A DNA stretch of 64,000 nt from Acanthococcus lagerstroemiae. Lineage: Eukaryota; Arthropoda; Insecta; Hemiptera; Eriococcidae. The notes under the pieces are model-generated. The model saw only the letters and a program-made list of their open reading frames with translations. It searched no databases and was not told the DNA's origin. The stretch is from contig CM063107.1 of NCBI GenBank assembly GCA_031841125.1, forward strand, positions 45,955,497 through 46,019,496. The letters are read 5' to 3'. The position numbers and the translations under genes are program-made. Shown here in pieces: positions 1 to 11,557 of the stretch (position 1 is the first letter of the stretch; each line of letters opens with the position of its first letter).

Positions 1-985
1 CAAGATATCGAAAAATTGTGTTCAATTATCAAGTATATTTTTGAGAATAATTTTTTAATATTTTTGGCACAATCCAATTTTTTCAAATTTTCCTATTTGA
101 GTAGGTGAAATCTTATGATTTTCAATGAATTTGAGTTTTTAGATCGGCCATATTTTTCAGGATTTGAAATTTCTTACATAAAAATTATTGTTTTCGTGAT
201 CATTCGGACTACAATTTTTCGTGAACTTCCTTAATTTTCGTATACCTACAAGGTTTTTAATGACTCATAACATAAAATTAATTTCTTATTTCACTTCTGT
301 CAACATTTCCAGATTTCTCATTGTTTCTTTTTCGATATGCTTATCATAACCCTTTGATTAATTTTGTAATTCCCACAAATCACACTCAAATTTTGTATAC
401 GAGGTAATATTGTGGTTCACTTTTTCATTCTGCAAGATTACTTTAATTTCGGTATTTTTTTCTTCAAAATTCTTGTTAAAACTCATTCATTGCTTTCTCA
501 AAGTGATTGAAATTGTCCACAAATCAAGCCAAATTTTCTTATTCTATTCGATTAAAGATTTATACAAATCTGGTCCATTTTCATGAATTTTTCGAATTCG
601 AAGATATTTTATTCTTCAAAATTTGTATTATCATTTATCAATGTGATCAGCATATATCAGAAATCTTACTCAATTTTCGTACCCAAGTTGTTCGAAGACT
701 AACGATTTTGAACTAACTTATGTTAAGTTTCTTCCAATTTTTTTAATTTTCCATTTTTTTCGTTGTTTTACTAACTGTCTGATGATTCTTTCTGAGGTGA
801 AAACAATTTCCATGAATTATACATTTCAAATACCAGTTTGAAAATTCGTGGCGTAATTTTCTGTTCTGGTAACTTATTCAATTTTCATATCTCACTTATC
901 TTTTCACGAAATGGCTGATGAAATTCTCCACGAATCAAACTGGATTTTCCCTATTTATGTAAATTGAACTAGTGATCCAAATTCA
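1..985. other. AT-rich unassigned stretch
   Basis: No convincing gene is seen. The sequence is strongly AT-rich. A faint motif (roughly CCACRAATCAAACT followed by a TTTTCC/TTTTCT tract) recurs near 370, 515 and 930, so this is probably an old, heavily diverged tandem repeat. The short open frames here have no recognisable domains. Confidence 0.4.
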
Positions 986-999
986 TTTAAATTTTCAAA

Positions 1000-1683
1000 T
1001 TGGGGCTTCTCGGTGGAGATGGTAGCTCCTGGAGAGGGAGTACGGCCACGGTGAGGAAGGCGTCGCGTGGCGAAGAGGAACATGGTGGGGGAAAGTGACT
1101 GTGATGCAGGAGGACAGCTGTGGTAGGGATTGGCAGAGGGTAGCCCACCCCAGGGGGGTCCTTGGTGGAGGAGAGAGTTTCTGAATGGTGTAGCGCCATA
1201 GTGGGGAAGGACGTAGTGGTGGGCTAGAAGTAGTATGGTTGGACAGGGTGGCCGTGATATGTGAGGAGGAGCATGGAAGGAGATGAATGCTGTGATAGGC
1301 AAGGTGGTAGTGGTGGGCGGGTTCTGTTATGGGAAGGCAGTTGTGGTGAAGGACATTCCCTACCCTGGTCATAGTGAAGGTAGAGGTCCTGGGTGAAGGG
1401 TCGGGGATGTTGAAAGGAAGAGGGAGGGAGGGGTGGTAAAGGATAGCAGCTTCAAAAGGGGGGGAAAGGGTCGTGTGGAGGGAATTGGGCTGCGTTTGAA
1501 GGAGGTTAGCTGAGGGGCACAGTGATTGTAGAGGAGGCTGTGATGGGAGGAGTGGTAATCAGGGTTGATGCTGTGGTAGCAGAGGTGATAGTGATCGGGG
1601 AGATAGCTCTGGTGCCGAGATAGGAAATGTAGGGTCGAATTTTGGATAGGGAAAATGTGGAGGAGAGGCGCAAAGCCCCCTAG
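1000..1683 (+). mobile_element. Helitron-like 3' portion with G-rich minisatellite
   Basis: A G-rich, C-poor stretch made of degenerate repeats (GGTGGTAG/GGAGGAG themes). It is the reverse complement in character of the C-rich block at 5590-6560. It ends at 1680-1683 with CTAG followed by T, directly after a small GC palindrome (GGCGCAAAGCC). This matches the terminus of the Helitron at 5491-6893 read in its own orientation (both end GCAAAG...CCCCTAG), so I infer a related non-autonomous Helitron on the plus strand. The 5' end (TC...) was not found; it may be diverged or replaced by the AT-rich DNA to the left. Proline-rich open frames on the minus strand are repeat artefacts. Confidence 0.45.
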
Positions 1684-3155
1684 TTCTTTTCATATTTCAC
1701 TGATCTCTTTACAGAATGATTGACAGGAAATAAAAGTTACTTTTGGTCAGGTTTTCTCATTATAGGAGGAAAAAGATAGAGCCGTGGTATTAGTTAATGA
1801 AGATGAATAGTGCAGCTGAATAAGGGAGGGGCGAGAAGAAAACAGGAGACAAGATTTTTAAGGCTGATCTTTGTATTTGTTCCCTGGGCATGTTCAGTTC
1901 TCTTTGTGTTTTATTTTTCTTTGGAGAATGTAGAGAAGGGAATACAGAACGGGAAAAATGGTGTCTGATTGAGGTGAAGGAAGAGGAGAATGTGCAGGGA
2001 GAGGACTTGAGTCAGGGCATAGAGAGAAAATCGGCTGGGGCTAGATACTTATTGGCCTCTTAGAGAGAAGAAAATCAAATTTCAAATCTCTCTATCATTC
2101 TGTATATTACCCCCTCCGTCCCACCCTCCTCTCATGAAAGGAAAATCTCCTAAACGAAACAGAATACTTCGCATCCCTCCCCTCGTGTCTCCATAAACCT
2201 TCCAAGAGCCTGAGACTTCCTATTCATCTCTAGCTGCCACCATCTTCAGAGATTGTCATGGGAGGCGAAAACGAGGGAAATGGGAGATGAATGAAAGGGA
2301 ATAGTGGAGTTTCCCGTTCCTCCCTTGCCCTTCCTCCACCTCCACCTCATATGGCATCTCACTTTTCTGGCCTCCCTCGGTTTCTCATCCATCCATTATA
2401 TCCCACTTCTCCTCCCCATTTCTCTCCAATAATAAGTAGTTCGGGACGAGGGCGGCTAAGAAGAAAAAGGAAGGGATGGAGTTCCCAGTTTGATTTTATG
2501 GTGGGTGTCAGAGCCGGATCGCCGCTCATTTGTAAGTATGTTTTCCTGTAGGAGATCGTAAGAAGGAGGAAGTGTAGGAGTTGTAGGTTATGGATAAGGA
2601 TGAAACAAATTAATTATAATTCGATGGAGGAGGAAGGGCAAGGGACTTAGGTATGCAGGAAGGGGGAGGTTTGGAAAAGGTGAAGAGAGCGAAAGAAGAG
2701 AGAACTTTCTTTGGTTCATTGTACAAGATTGTCTCCCTTCCAGGTGCCTTCTTTTTCCTTATTATGGGGAGGGGGCAGAAGGAGGAGAAGATCAACGCAG
2801 ACCTATAAAAATGAAATGAAGATGATGTTGAATAAGAGAGAGGCAAGATGGAAATGGGAAAAAACTAGGGGCCTTCTAAGGGGTTATCAGAGCATCTCGC
2901 CCCCTGAAAAAATGGGAGTTGTGAAAAGCGGCAAAGAGTTGTAAATACTGAAGTGATGGAATAGCTTCTTTTGCTTTAAAGACCGTTTTTCAGAGAGAAA
3001 GTTGCAAATTTGCGAATTTTGAAGCCATTAGTTGTAAAATGTTGACAGTTTCGCCCCCTTGATAGGGTTACCTCGTACGGCCCCTGAAAAAGACAGGAAT
3101 TTCCGGCCTGATTGATTTTTTTACAATTTATTTGAGTGGCCGGAGGCCGGATCAC
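1684..3155. other. Unassigned purine/pyrimidine-rich DNA
   Basis: AG-rich and CT-rich tracts alternate and no domain-bearing reading frame is seen. A stretch at 1687-1732 weakly resembles 888-935, so the diverged repeat of the first kilobase may continue past the Helitron end. Confidence 0.3.
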
Positions 3156-3178
3156 TTTTTTTTTTTTTTTTTTTTTTT
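3156..3178. repeat. Poly-T tract
   Basis: A run of 23 T. It could be the poly(A) tail of a minus-strand retroelement, but nothing to its right is recognisable as a LINE or SINE body. Confidence 0.7.
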
Positions 3179-3189
3179 GTAGAAGGTTG

Positions 3190-3291
3190 AGAGCAGGTGA
3201 GAAAAAATTAAGGGAATCGAGAAGGCGGAGAAATGGAGTAAGAGCAGGTGAGAAAAAATTAAGGGAATCGAGAAGGCGGAGAAATGGAGTA
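3190..3291. repeat. 51-bp tandem duplication (2 copies)
   Basis: Two identical or near-identical 51-bp units in tandem, 3190-3240 and 3241-3291, each beginning AGAGCAGGTGAG and ending AAATGGAGTA. This looks like a recent local duplication. Confidence 0.9.
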
Positions 3292-3890
3292 GGAGAAAAC
3301 GAACAAAGATGAGGTTTCAAGCGTGACTTTACGAGCTCGGCTTCTTTCTTGTAAAAAGGTTTCAAGTTGTCAGCTGTGAGCCACATAATCACAATCCACC
3401 AGCTTAGCACCATTAAGGTACTATCAGCTAACCTCAATGAACAAACATGAAATTGTGCTAAAAGACATGAGGAATGTTAAGTAGACAAGCAATGCACAGA
3501 GTGCCGAGGAAGGCCAGCCCTGAGTGATGCAGGGTCCTGCAGTGAGCAACCTAGTTATTCTAATGAACCTGGGTGGGCCAACATCATTGATTTGGATTGT
3601 TTCAAATTTCAGAACACAAATCTTGATATCTTGAATGCAAAATTTCTGTCGCGTGGGTCCGTTCGAAGAGCCCGAGGCCGAAGTAAATTGCGCCCTTTTG
3701 TGCGGACTGATAGCAGTACTGCTGTCAGCATTAGGGCTAAAACCATTTTCTAGAGCATTTTCAGTATTGACAAACTTATGTCAGCTTTTTCTACCCTTGT
3801 TGAGTCACTTTCTTAAGAGCCAGTCATACATTTCTAACCATCTGGTAAACAGAAGTACATGATGAAGTTTGTGTTCCAGGCAAATGGTAA
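3292..3890. other. Unassigned
   Basis: No recognisable gene or repeat. Short open frames exist on both strands but none shows a family signature. Confidence 0.3.
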
Positions 3891-3897
3891 TGATGAA

Positions 3898-4077
3898 GTC
3901 AGGGGAGAAGACAACAACAATGTAGTCAGGGGAGAAGACAACAATGAAGAAGTCAGGGGAGAAGACAACAACGATGAAGTCAGGGGAGAAGACAACAACG
4001 ATGAAGTCAGGGGAGAAGACCACAACGATGAAGTCAGTGGAGAACACAATAACGATGAAGTCAGTGGAGAGCACTGA
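3898..4077. repeat. 27-bp minisatellite (about 6-7 copies)
   Basis: Tandem units of GTCAGGGGAGAAGACAAC plus AACGATGAA. The later copies drift to GTCAGTGGAGAACAC. Because 27 is a multiple of three, the array stays open in several frames on both strands, giving acidic VRGED-type and hydrophobic FSPDF-type translations. With no gene context I read it as non-coding minisatellite. Confidence 0.85.
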
Positions 4078-4204
4078 AAACACTTCATTAAATTTCTCAC
4101 ACATTATAATATACGTAATTCTGAAATACATTATTAATTTTCTCACATATGTGATACATTTTTATTTTACGCGACATTTCTTTTGACAAATGACATGAAA
4201 TTCT

Positions 4205-4400
4205 TCTGTATAGAGGACTCAACATTTGACTCGTCATTTTCCGCGTCATTTTCCCAATCAGGCGACCCTACAATAATTCGACATTCCACTCGTCATTTTT
4301 CCCGTCGGTAACTCTACAAATGACTCGACATTTTACTCGTCATTCTTCCTGTTAGTCGACTCTATGAATGACTCGACAATCGCACTGACATCTAACCCGA
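4205..4400. repeat. Degenerate ~56-bp tandem repeat
   Basis: About three diverged copies of a unit containing ACTCGACATT and ACTCGTCATTTT followed by a CCCGTC/CCTGTTAGTCG segment. The DNA up to 4730 keeps a related vocabulary (GTCGA, CGTC, CGAC) without clear units. It may be the 5' region of the adjacent retroelement or an older satellite. Confidence 0.5.
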
Positions 4401-4734
4401 CTGTCAAGAAAACAGGTGAATTATCGAGATGTTAAACGAGTATGGCGACCAATGTTCATTTTAATTGGCGATATGAAAGTCGATATAGTCATTTTTTGTT
4501 GACTGGTCGATGCAAATATCTACTATATGGAGATTTCATCAACGATTTAAAAGTAGATATCGCCGCATCATGTCGTCAATGTCGACACAATTGTCAGCTC
4601 TATATCTGAGTCGAGTTTACACTCGCCAAAATATTGACAATCATGTCTTCGTCGAGGTAAATGTCGACTCGTTTTGGTTTCGGATTTTGAGCATCGTCAT
4701 TCACCTAGTTTTTTACCTCGACTGTGCTGTTAGG

Positions 4735-5490
4735 GTTAGAATCGGGTCTGAAGGATACCATCAAGAAAATGGGTAAACGAGCATGCGAGATAAAAACAGA
4801 TGACAAACTAACATTACGTACAAAAAATTTAATAGATCAAAGAACAAGATTAATAAGGAAATCAAACCGTTCGACACTTGAAAATATTGAACTGATTGAA
4901 CTGGAAAAACTGATAAGAAGAGATACGTAATGACGTCAAAAAATGTTGAGTTTGAAAAAGTTACAGATATAATAGAAACAAACTGGTCCACAAAGCAAGC
5001 CGGGAGGGTAATTAGCAAAGGGACACGGTTACTCCCAAAATTACGGAAAAACGATGGTACTCTGACTTACAAAAGAGACGAAATTATCAACGTGGCCACC
5101 GAATTCTATAGCAAGCTTTATGCAGCATTTCCCGAACCAATTCCTAGTAAGATGCTAAACTGGAGACTGTATGCGAGTAATACCGAAAGAATACCTCCTA
5201 TACTTACTACTGAAATTGAAAAAATTCTGTCTCAAGTGAAACGGAACATAATAGGGGGACCTGATCAAATTGAGAACGAGATGTTAAAAACATTTAAAGA
5301 AATTATTGTCGAACCATCAACTTATATCTTCAATCTCATCCTAGAATCAGGTATAACTCCATCTCAGTGGCACAAATCAGAAATAATCTTATTACTTAAA
5401 AAAGGCAATCAGGAAGATATTGAAAACTACCGACCCATAAACCTATCATCTAATGTTTGTAAAATCCTTATGAAAATTTTAAAAGAAAGA
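4735..5490 (+). pseudogene. RTE-clade LINE, 5' part of reverse transcriptase
   Basis: Encodes the linker and first part of an RTE-clade non-LTR reverse transcriptase (retroelement replication by target-primed reverse transcription). A lysine-rich linker precedes a frameshift/stop near 4927. From 4930 the frame runs through a GPDQIENEML motif and an ENYRPINLSSNVCKI block, which are reverse transcriptase fingers motifs typical of RTE. It stops being LINE sequence at 5490, after codons K-E-R. The rest of the protein resumes at 6894 beyond a Helitron. The endonuclease domain is absent, so the copy is 5'-truncated. It is dead because of frameshifts and stops. Clade assignment rests on motif recall, not a search. 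Confidence 0.8.
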
Positions 5491-6893
5491 CTAGGGGTCT
5501 TTGCCCCCTGGCCACTTCGCGGCCCAACCCTCCCGCCGTCACCGTCCTCAGTGTTTGGTCTGAAACTTTTGTTCCTGAGTTGAGGTTTGTTTTGTGCTTC
5601 TTTTGCTCCCCCTCTATCAGCGGTCCTCAATCTTCCACCATGAACCCCCTTCCATCCTTTCTTCATCAAGAGCCTTTCCCTCCTCCACCACGACCCCCTC
5701 GTTGACCATGGTTGCTCTCCGCCTCCACGACCCCACACCACTATGGCCTGCATTTCTGTTCACGTACCACACCCCCCACCAAGACCTCTTCACCCATCGC
5801 TACGACCTACTCAATGGGGGCCTTAATCCCTCTCTACAGCCTTCCCCTTCCGCGGCTCCATCACCCTACGGCTTCTTCGCGCAACCATCCTACGGCCTCC
5901 TCGCTCAACCACCACGAAGATCCCCTGATCCTCCAACCAGGAGCTTCCACCACCATGACCACCCCTGCCCCACGAGAACCCTTCCCTTCAAAACCACCTG
6001 CCCAGGACCAGAACCTTCCGCACCAGGCCCCTCACTCGAGGCCTTTACCTCCCTCTACAGTCCCCGCCACCACCGTGGTTTTCCTCCCCTTTAGGAGCTC
6101 CCTCCCCTACCACGAGTACCGCCTACACCCCGGGCCTTTATCTACCCAAATCTTACTACCCCTCTAGGATCCTCACCCACCACTACCTCCTCCTTCCTCA
6201 ATTGCCACCCTCTCTTACCCAGAATTTCCTCCGCTACGAGGACATCTCACCCACCACTACCCCTGGGCTTCATCTCCCTTCAGAGCCCCTGTCGTCACTA
6301 TGGCCCTCGAACCCCCTTGAAAATCCTTAACCATCCACCCAGGAGCTCTCACAACCATGGCCACCCCTCCCCCGAGAGCCCTTCCCCCTCAAGACCTCAC
6401 CCCGCCACCAGCCCCTTCCGCACCACGGCCATTTCTCTCCAAGGTCCCCTCTCTCACCAAGGACTTTCTCCCACCCAGAGCCTTCATCTCCGTCCACAAC
6501 CCACGCCCCCACGGGGCCCTCCCCCCTTCAGGAACTTCCTTCTCAACCATGAACCCCCTCCTGAGGGTAGGCTACCCCGGGAGAATTAAGCAATTAAGGG
6601 GCAGGGTAGGCAGTTAGAACAGATTATGTCCTTGAAAGTAGCTGATCTGCCCCTGCAGTTTTTCTAATTTTTAGGGAGGCAACCCGCAGTGAGTTTTTTT
6701 CAGGAGTGGGGAGGGGGAGGAGGAGGAGGAATTTAGGTTTTTAATATATAAAGAGTTATGTCATTATATGTCTTTTTATGTCTTATTATGTCTGTTATGT
6801 CTTAGACGAAGGCCGGGATTTAGATATCAGGCTCCTTGGAGTTTTTTCCAGGAGGGGGGGATGAGGAGTTTTGGTTTTTAATATATAGAGAGA
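5491..6893 (-). mobile_element. Non-autonomous Helitron inserted in RTE
   Basis: A 1403-bp insertion that interrupts the RTE reading frame. Read on the minus strand it begins TCTCTCTATATATTAAAAAC at 6893 and ends in a GC hairpin (GGGG-CAAAGA-CCCC) followed by CTAG at 5491. It is flanked by host A and T with no target duplication: the three hallmarks of Helitrons. Removing it rejoins AGA (5490) to TTATATAAC (6894) and restores the expected RTE frame at the junction. The interior is a C-rich degenerate minisatellite (about 5590-6560) giving long proline/serine-rich open frames, which I regard as artefacts. No Rep/helicase is present. Near 6700-6756 an imperfect second copy of the 5' end is visible. 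Confidence 0.85.
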
Positions 6894-8091
6894 TTATATA
6901 ACACTCTCGACTTTCAACAACCTATTAACCAAGCAGGCTTTCGCAGAGATTTTTCTACGGTGGACCCTATTCTAACTATCAACCAAATCATTGAAAAATC
7001 AAAAATCAAAAGAGTATAATTTTGAGGTAAATTTTGTCTTCGTCGATTTCATTAAAGCTTTCGATTCGGTCTCACACTTTAGCGCATGGAAGGCATTAGC
7101 GTCTCAGGGCGTCCTAATTCAAGTTACCGAAGTGTTACACTATTTGTATAGTAAATCAGAAACTTGCATCAGACTGGATAAAAGAGGTGGATTCTTTCCA
7201 ATAATGAGGGGAGTCAAGCAAGGTGACCCCCTCTCCTCTAATATATTCAACTGTATATTAGAAGAGATACTTCGTAACCTAGAATGGGAGGGTAAAGGGT
7301 TGAAGATAAATGGTCAGTGGTTACACAATATTCGCTTTGCAGACGATATAATCCTGATAGGAACAAACTTAGCTGAACTATCATCAATGGTAAACGAACT
7401 AAAAACCGAGTGTGCTAAAGTAGGGCTCGCTATGAATTTAGCTAAGACAAAACTACTAACTAAAGATGAGAAGATTGTGGAATTACGGGTAGATAACGTA
7501 TCTATGGAAAGGGTGGACAGCTACAATTACCTGAGTCAGACCATTTCCTTTGAAAACCGTGCCGCCAAAGAGTTGGAGATAAGAACCGCGAAAGCCAGGA
7601 AAGCCTTTTGGTCGCATAAAATTATTTTAAAAGGACCAACCAATTTGAAAACAAAAACCCGTATACTGGAGAGTTGTGTATTCCCGGTGCTGTCATATGG
7701 AGCCCAAACTTGGGCCTTAACTAAAAGTCAAACTCAAAAATTACAAAAAGCGCAAAATTTGATGTGAAGAAGTATATTAAAAATTCGTTTAAAAGACAAA
7801 GTTAAAAATACTTAAATTAAAGAACTAACAAGGGTGGCCAATTTCGGGAGTACGGTTAAAACATTAATATTGAAATATGCAGGCCACCTAGCAAGGAATA
7901 AAATCAAGAAATGGAACTTCATCTTAACAGAATGGGTTCCATACGGCAACAAAATAAAACAGGGTAGACCAGCAACTCGCTGGCTCGACGAGATAATGGG
8001 ATGAGTGGGATTGAGATGGTCGAGCACTGCCCAAAACAGGGGAGCATGGGCCAGGGTGACGAATGCTTATGTCCAACTTTGGGCAGACTAG
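6894..8091 (+). pseudogene. RTE-clade LINE, 3' part of reverse transcriptase
   Basis: Continuation of the reverse transcriptase from 5490. It starts with an NQAGFRRDFSTVDP block, then shows VDFIKAFDSVSH (first catalytic Asp), GVKQGDPLSSNIFN, and the catalytic IRFADDIILIG near 7330, followed by thumb-region motifs (YGAQTWALT) and the RTE C-terminal YAGHLAR and GRPATRWLDEI segments. A 7-bp duplication (ATCAAAA) near 6996-7006 shifts the frame, so the long open stretch runs 6991-7767. A TGA at 7765 is followed by another frame ending at TAG 8089-8091. The copy is decayed but its active-site residues survive. It forms one element with 4735-5490. Confidence 0.85.
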
Positions 8092-10169
8092 GATGCAGTG
8101 GCGCCCTAGTCAAAGCTACAAATAAAATATTTAAAAAATACTTATCTCCTACATTTGTACTAGAAAAGTCAGAATCTCGCAATCGTACGATCAGTGGGAA
8201 AAGGATTCATGTGATCGGGAATTTGGAAGAAAATTTAAACGTAGGATCTAAAGAAAAATACAGGCCATTCTATTCACTTGTTCCGGCCAATAAAATTAAT
8301 AAATAAAAGTGATTGGCGGTCTCGTAGTGGGAAAAGTTAATTTAAAACAGACCCAAAAGGATGCGGTGTGCTTCGAGTTAGAATTCGGGCGAATACATTA
8401 CCGAGATATAGTTTACAAGACTTTACACTCGAAATTTCAACAGCTGCGAGAATACTGGCCGTGTTTTAGCATTTCAAATTTCTTCTTCTCAAAATCTTCA
8501 GTCATCACCCTTCAGAAAAAAGAAACAAATTCGCTTTTTCTAGATTTTATATTTATTCTTTTCTGCGTCTGATATTCGCTCGATGCGTGAGTAAATTATT
8601 TGGCTGTAAATGAAGCTAAACCTTACTCAGTTTGCAGCGACATTTTCTGATTTAAAAATTAACGACAGATACCAATCATTTCATTTTATCTTCACAGGTA
8701 TAGAATTTTGTTCTCGCTTCATCGAATTTTGCACAAATTACAATACCCAACTCGGGGTCGGATATTGCTACAGTCTTCCAGCACGGCGACAATTCAATGA
8801 GCTTGTTGACACAAGCAAATTACTTTTTCCTTTTCACCGTCATTGGCTAAAGTTTCTTGTTTCGTATCACGCCACCGGCTAAAATTACTTGATTCGTATC
8901 GCGTTCAAAATTTTGCTTTTCAGTTTCTACAAACGGGTGAAAATGTCAACTTAATACCGGTGATTATCCAATAAATCTAAAATAGTTTCCATTCTAGCTT
9001 TCGCAGTTTGCTTTTAGTTGGAAGGTTGAAGGCTTCGAATCGAAAGAAGAGCTGATTCCCTTTGCATCGAATAATTACTGCACTCATTTTCATCCGAGCA
9101 CCGCTCACTTTGTAACCATGACAACAATAATACTTTCCTCAGTAGCATGAAAGAAATGAATGAGCGAAACACCTACTGGTGTTCGCACCACAAGTGGAAC
9201 TTCTAAACATATTTTCGGAAATTACGACTTTTATAAGTTCATTTGCGCTTCCACCTGTTTTCAAGCGATTCAAACTTTATTGCAGCGATAAATAATGCTG
9301 ACGTTTAATTGCGCATAATCATGGCGAGTTTTATTCTTGTAGTCTGCGGCTTGTTCCCGTAGCCCTCGTTGAACATTTTTCATCCAAACTGGTCTGTCTT
9401 TTTCATTTTCGAATTACGAATAATAAAAAGCAACAAAATATTCTCATGTTTCATCTTGTTTGAAACTGTCAGACAAATATAAACCGTGGAAGTTTCCTGC
9501 CTCCTGAATGAAAGCTTCAATCGTTTAGTAAATAAAATGGGGCTATCGGTTGAAGATGATGAGCATGCTGCTACCCAAATATCTGATCCAAAAGTACCGA
9601 ATATAAAACCGATAGTTTCACGCACAATGTGCACAAGTGACATTTTTGATGAAATTGAGTTAAATAGAGGGAATGTAATTCATAGTTGGTTCTTTCCTTG
9701 TGCAATGTCTGAACTTGTAATTATTTAATTTTCCCCCGTTATGCATACAGCACTTCACATAAGTGATAAGTGTTGAAATGATTTTGTTTATAGTGCAAAC
9801 ATATGTAATAAGTTACTTAACACATTTGGCATGGAAGTTTTTAATGAATTGTTGTACACCATCGTGATAGGTGAGTAATACTTATCACATCTGACACCGA
9901 GTGAAGCACGTCAGAATTCGGATATCACTCCAGTTTGAGGGTTTTTCGAGTTTTGCAACAGAATTGTTCAGTCCAAACCGGAGTGAGGGCATTCGAAATC
10001 ATAAATACGAGAGTAATAGAAGAAGTAATTCTCGCCTAGAGTACTAAAACATAAACTACTAAAAATGATATCCTGCCTGCCTGATTGAGAGAGAAAATGG
10101 ACGGCGAGTAAGAAGAGGAAGAAGAACGTGGTTTTGAAAAGACTACGTGGAGGGGGAGGGGTTAATGGT
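8092..10169. other. Unassigned AT-rich interval
   Basis: About 2 kb without a recognisable gene. The longest plausible frame, 9486-9728 on the plus strand (80 residues, acidic centre with DDEHAATQ and FDEIELNRG), has fairly protein-like composition but no family match I can name, so it is not called. The first ~60 bases are probably the RTE 3' untranslated region. Confidence 0.3.
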
Positions 10170-10703
10170 CACTGGGGTGTCCTTATTGTACAAATTTTCA
10201 CTAATCGATTAGGTGAGCACTGAAATTTGTTCCAAGGGCCTAGCAACTCGCCATACAAAATTAGAGCTCAATCTGAGGTCATTAACCCGTGGCGCTTTGA
10301 CCTTAAAGTTATGTGTTGTACAAAAAACCGCGAATATCTCAAAACACATCAACTTCAGAATCAAAATTTATATAACATAAAATGTATCTTGTTAAATTTT
10401 ATATAAAAAAGATTTCAGACAACTTTCCGCTAGAACGCATATTTACCGAGATAATCGCAAAAATGTGTAAAAGTTTTGAGGAACGTGGCTTTTGTAATTT
10501 TTTCTTTTATCATCGATCTTTACTAGCTAAATCGCATTATGTCGGGTAATGCATACTACAATATAACTTCAGTCTCTGTTTACTGCAGCAAGCACCCCAG
10601 TTTGCCCCCTCTTCCACCTGGCTACGCCCATGACAGTTTGTTGGGTACCTACTATAGTGTAGACCGCGGATTACGTATGTATATCAATAATAGTCAACAA
10701 TTT
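10170..10703 (+). mobile_element. Element X, left half (long-TIR MITE)
   Basis: Begins near CACTGGGGTGTCC. The first ~260 bp are repeated inverted at 32030-32283 and, in the same orientation, at 62493-62830 (shared ATCGATTAGGTG and AGCTCAATCTGAGGTCATTAACCCGTG). From 10525 it matches 63065-63200 (GTCGGGTAATGCA...). It stops at CAACAATTTG, where the 20.3-kb element interrupts it. The sequence resumes with the same CAACAATTTG at 30993. No coding capacity is seen. Superfamily unknown. Confidence 0.75.
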
Positions 10704-10761
10704 GGGTACGTTACCCTGGCCCCCCCCAAATTTGATTTTAGACCCGATTTTGGGTTAGGGG

Positions 10762-11400
10762 AAATGTACCCGAAATGTACCCAAATGTACCGCTATTATT
10801 ACAAAATGTACCTCCTCCCCTTGCGAAGGGGGAACTAAAGTCCTTTGGTGGGGCCAGGGTAACGGGAGCCCCCCCAATTTGTCTGATTTCGTCAAATTTG
10901 GTTCGAATGAAATGTACCCGAAATGTACCGAAATGTACCACCAATTATCTGAAATGTACCCCGTTTATAGCCGCGGGGGGAAGGATTCAAGTTGGTGGGG
11001 CTGTGGTAACGTTAGCCCCCCCATTTGTTCCAATTTCTCCGAATTTGGGCAGAATGAAATGTACCCGAAATGTACCGAAATGTACCACCAATTATCTGAA
11101 ATGTACCCCCTCCCTTCCCATGTAATGACCAAAAGTATGAGGAGGCCGAAATGAATTAGAGCTTCCAACTTAGCTGATTTCGTCAAATTTGGTTCGAATG
11201 AAATGTACCCGAAATGTACCGAAATGTACCACCAATTATCTGAAATGTACCTCCCTTATCGCCGCAGGGGGGAGGATCAAATATGGTGGGGCTGTGGTAA
11301 ATTTAGCCCCCCTCCCATTTGTTCCACTTTCACCGAATTTGGGCAGAATGAAATGTACCCGAAATGTACCCAAATGTACCATCAACTATATAAAATGTAC
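10762..11400. repeat. Five clusters of AAATGTAC motifs in left TIR
   Basis: Clusters start at 10762, 10910, 11057, 11201 and 11351. Each contains four AAATGTAC copies: three close together, then one after a ~17-bp AT-rich spacer. Twenty copies in total at a ~144-150-bp period. Between clusters lies GGTGGGGC...GTAACGTTAGCCCCCC, which echoes the element's terminal bases. Arrays like this in subterminal repeats of other transposons often bind transposase; that role is inference here. Confidence 0.85.
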
Positions 11401-11557
11401 TCCCTCCCTTCCCATGTAATGACCAAAAGTATGAGGGGGCCGAAATTAATTAGAGCCCCCAACTTTACCTATTTCGTCAAATTTAGTTCGGAATATAATT
11501 ATTTGGGTACTTCATTAGTGTTAAGGAATATTCACACTTAACGAAAATATTAATAAA

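Noticed and set aside
5594..6617. Long proline/serine-rich open frames on the plus strand (also 955-1372 on the minus strand)
   Set aside because: They arise from the C-rich minisatellite inside Helitron sequence, several frames are open at once, and no domain is present.
9486..9728. 80-residue open frame as a host gene
   Set aside because: No family resemblance, no splice or promoter context, and similar-length frames occur by chance at this base composition.
10775..11541. Overlapping frames rich in MYPKCTEMYH/KCTRNVPKCT repeats (also 30158-30922)
   Set aside because: They are translations of the AAATGTAC cluster repeats in the TIRs, open in several frames; not genes.
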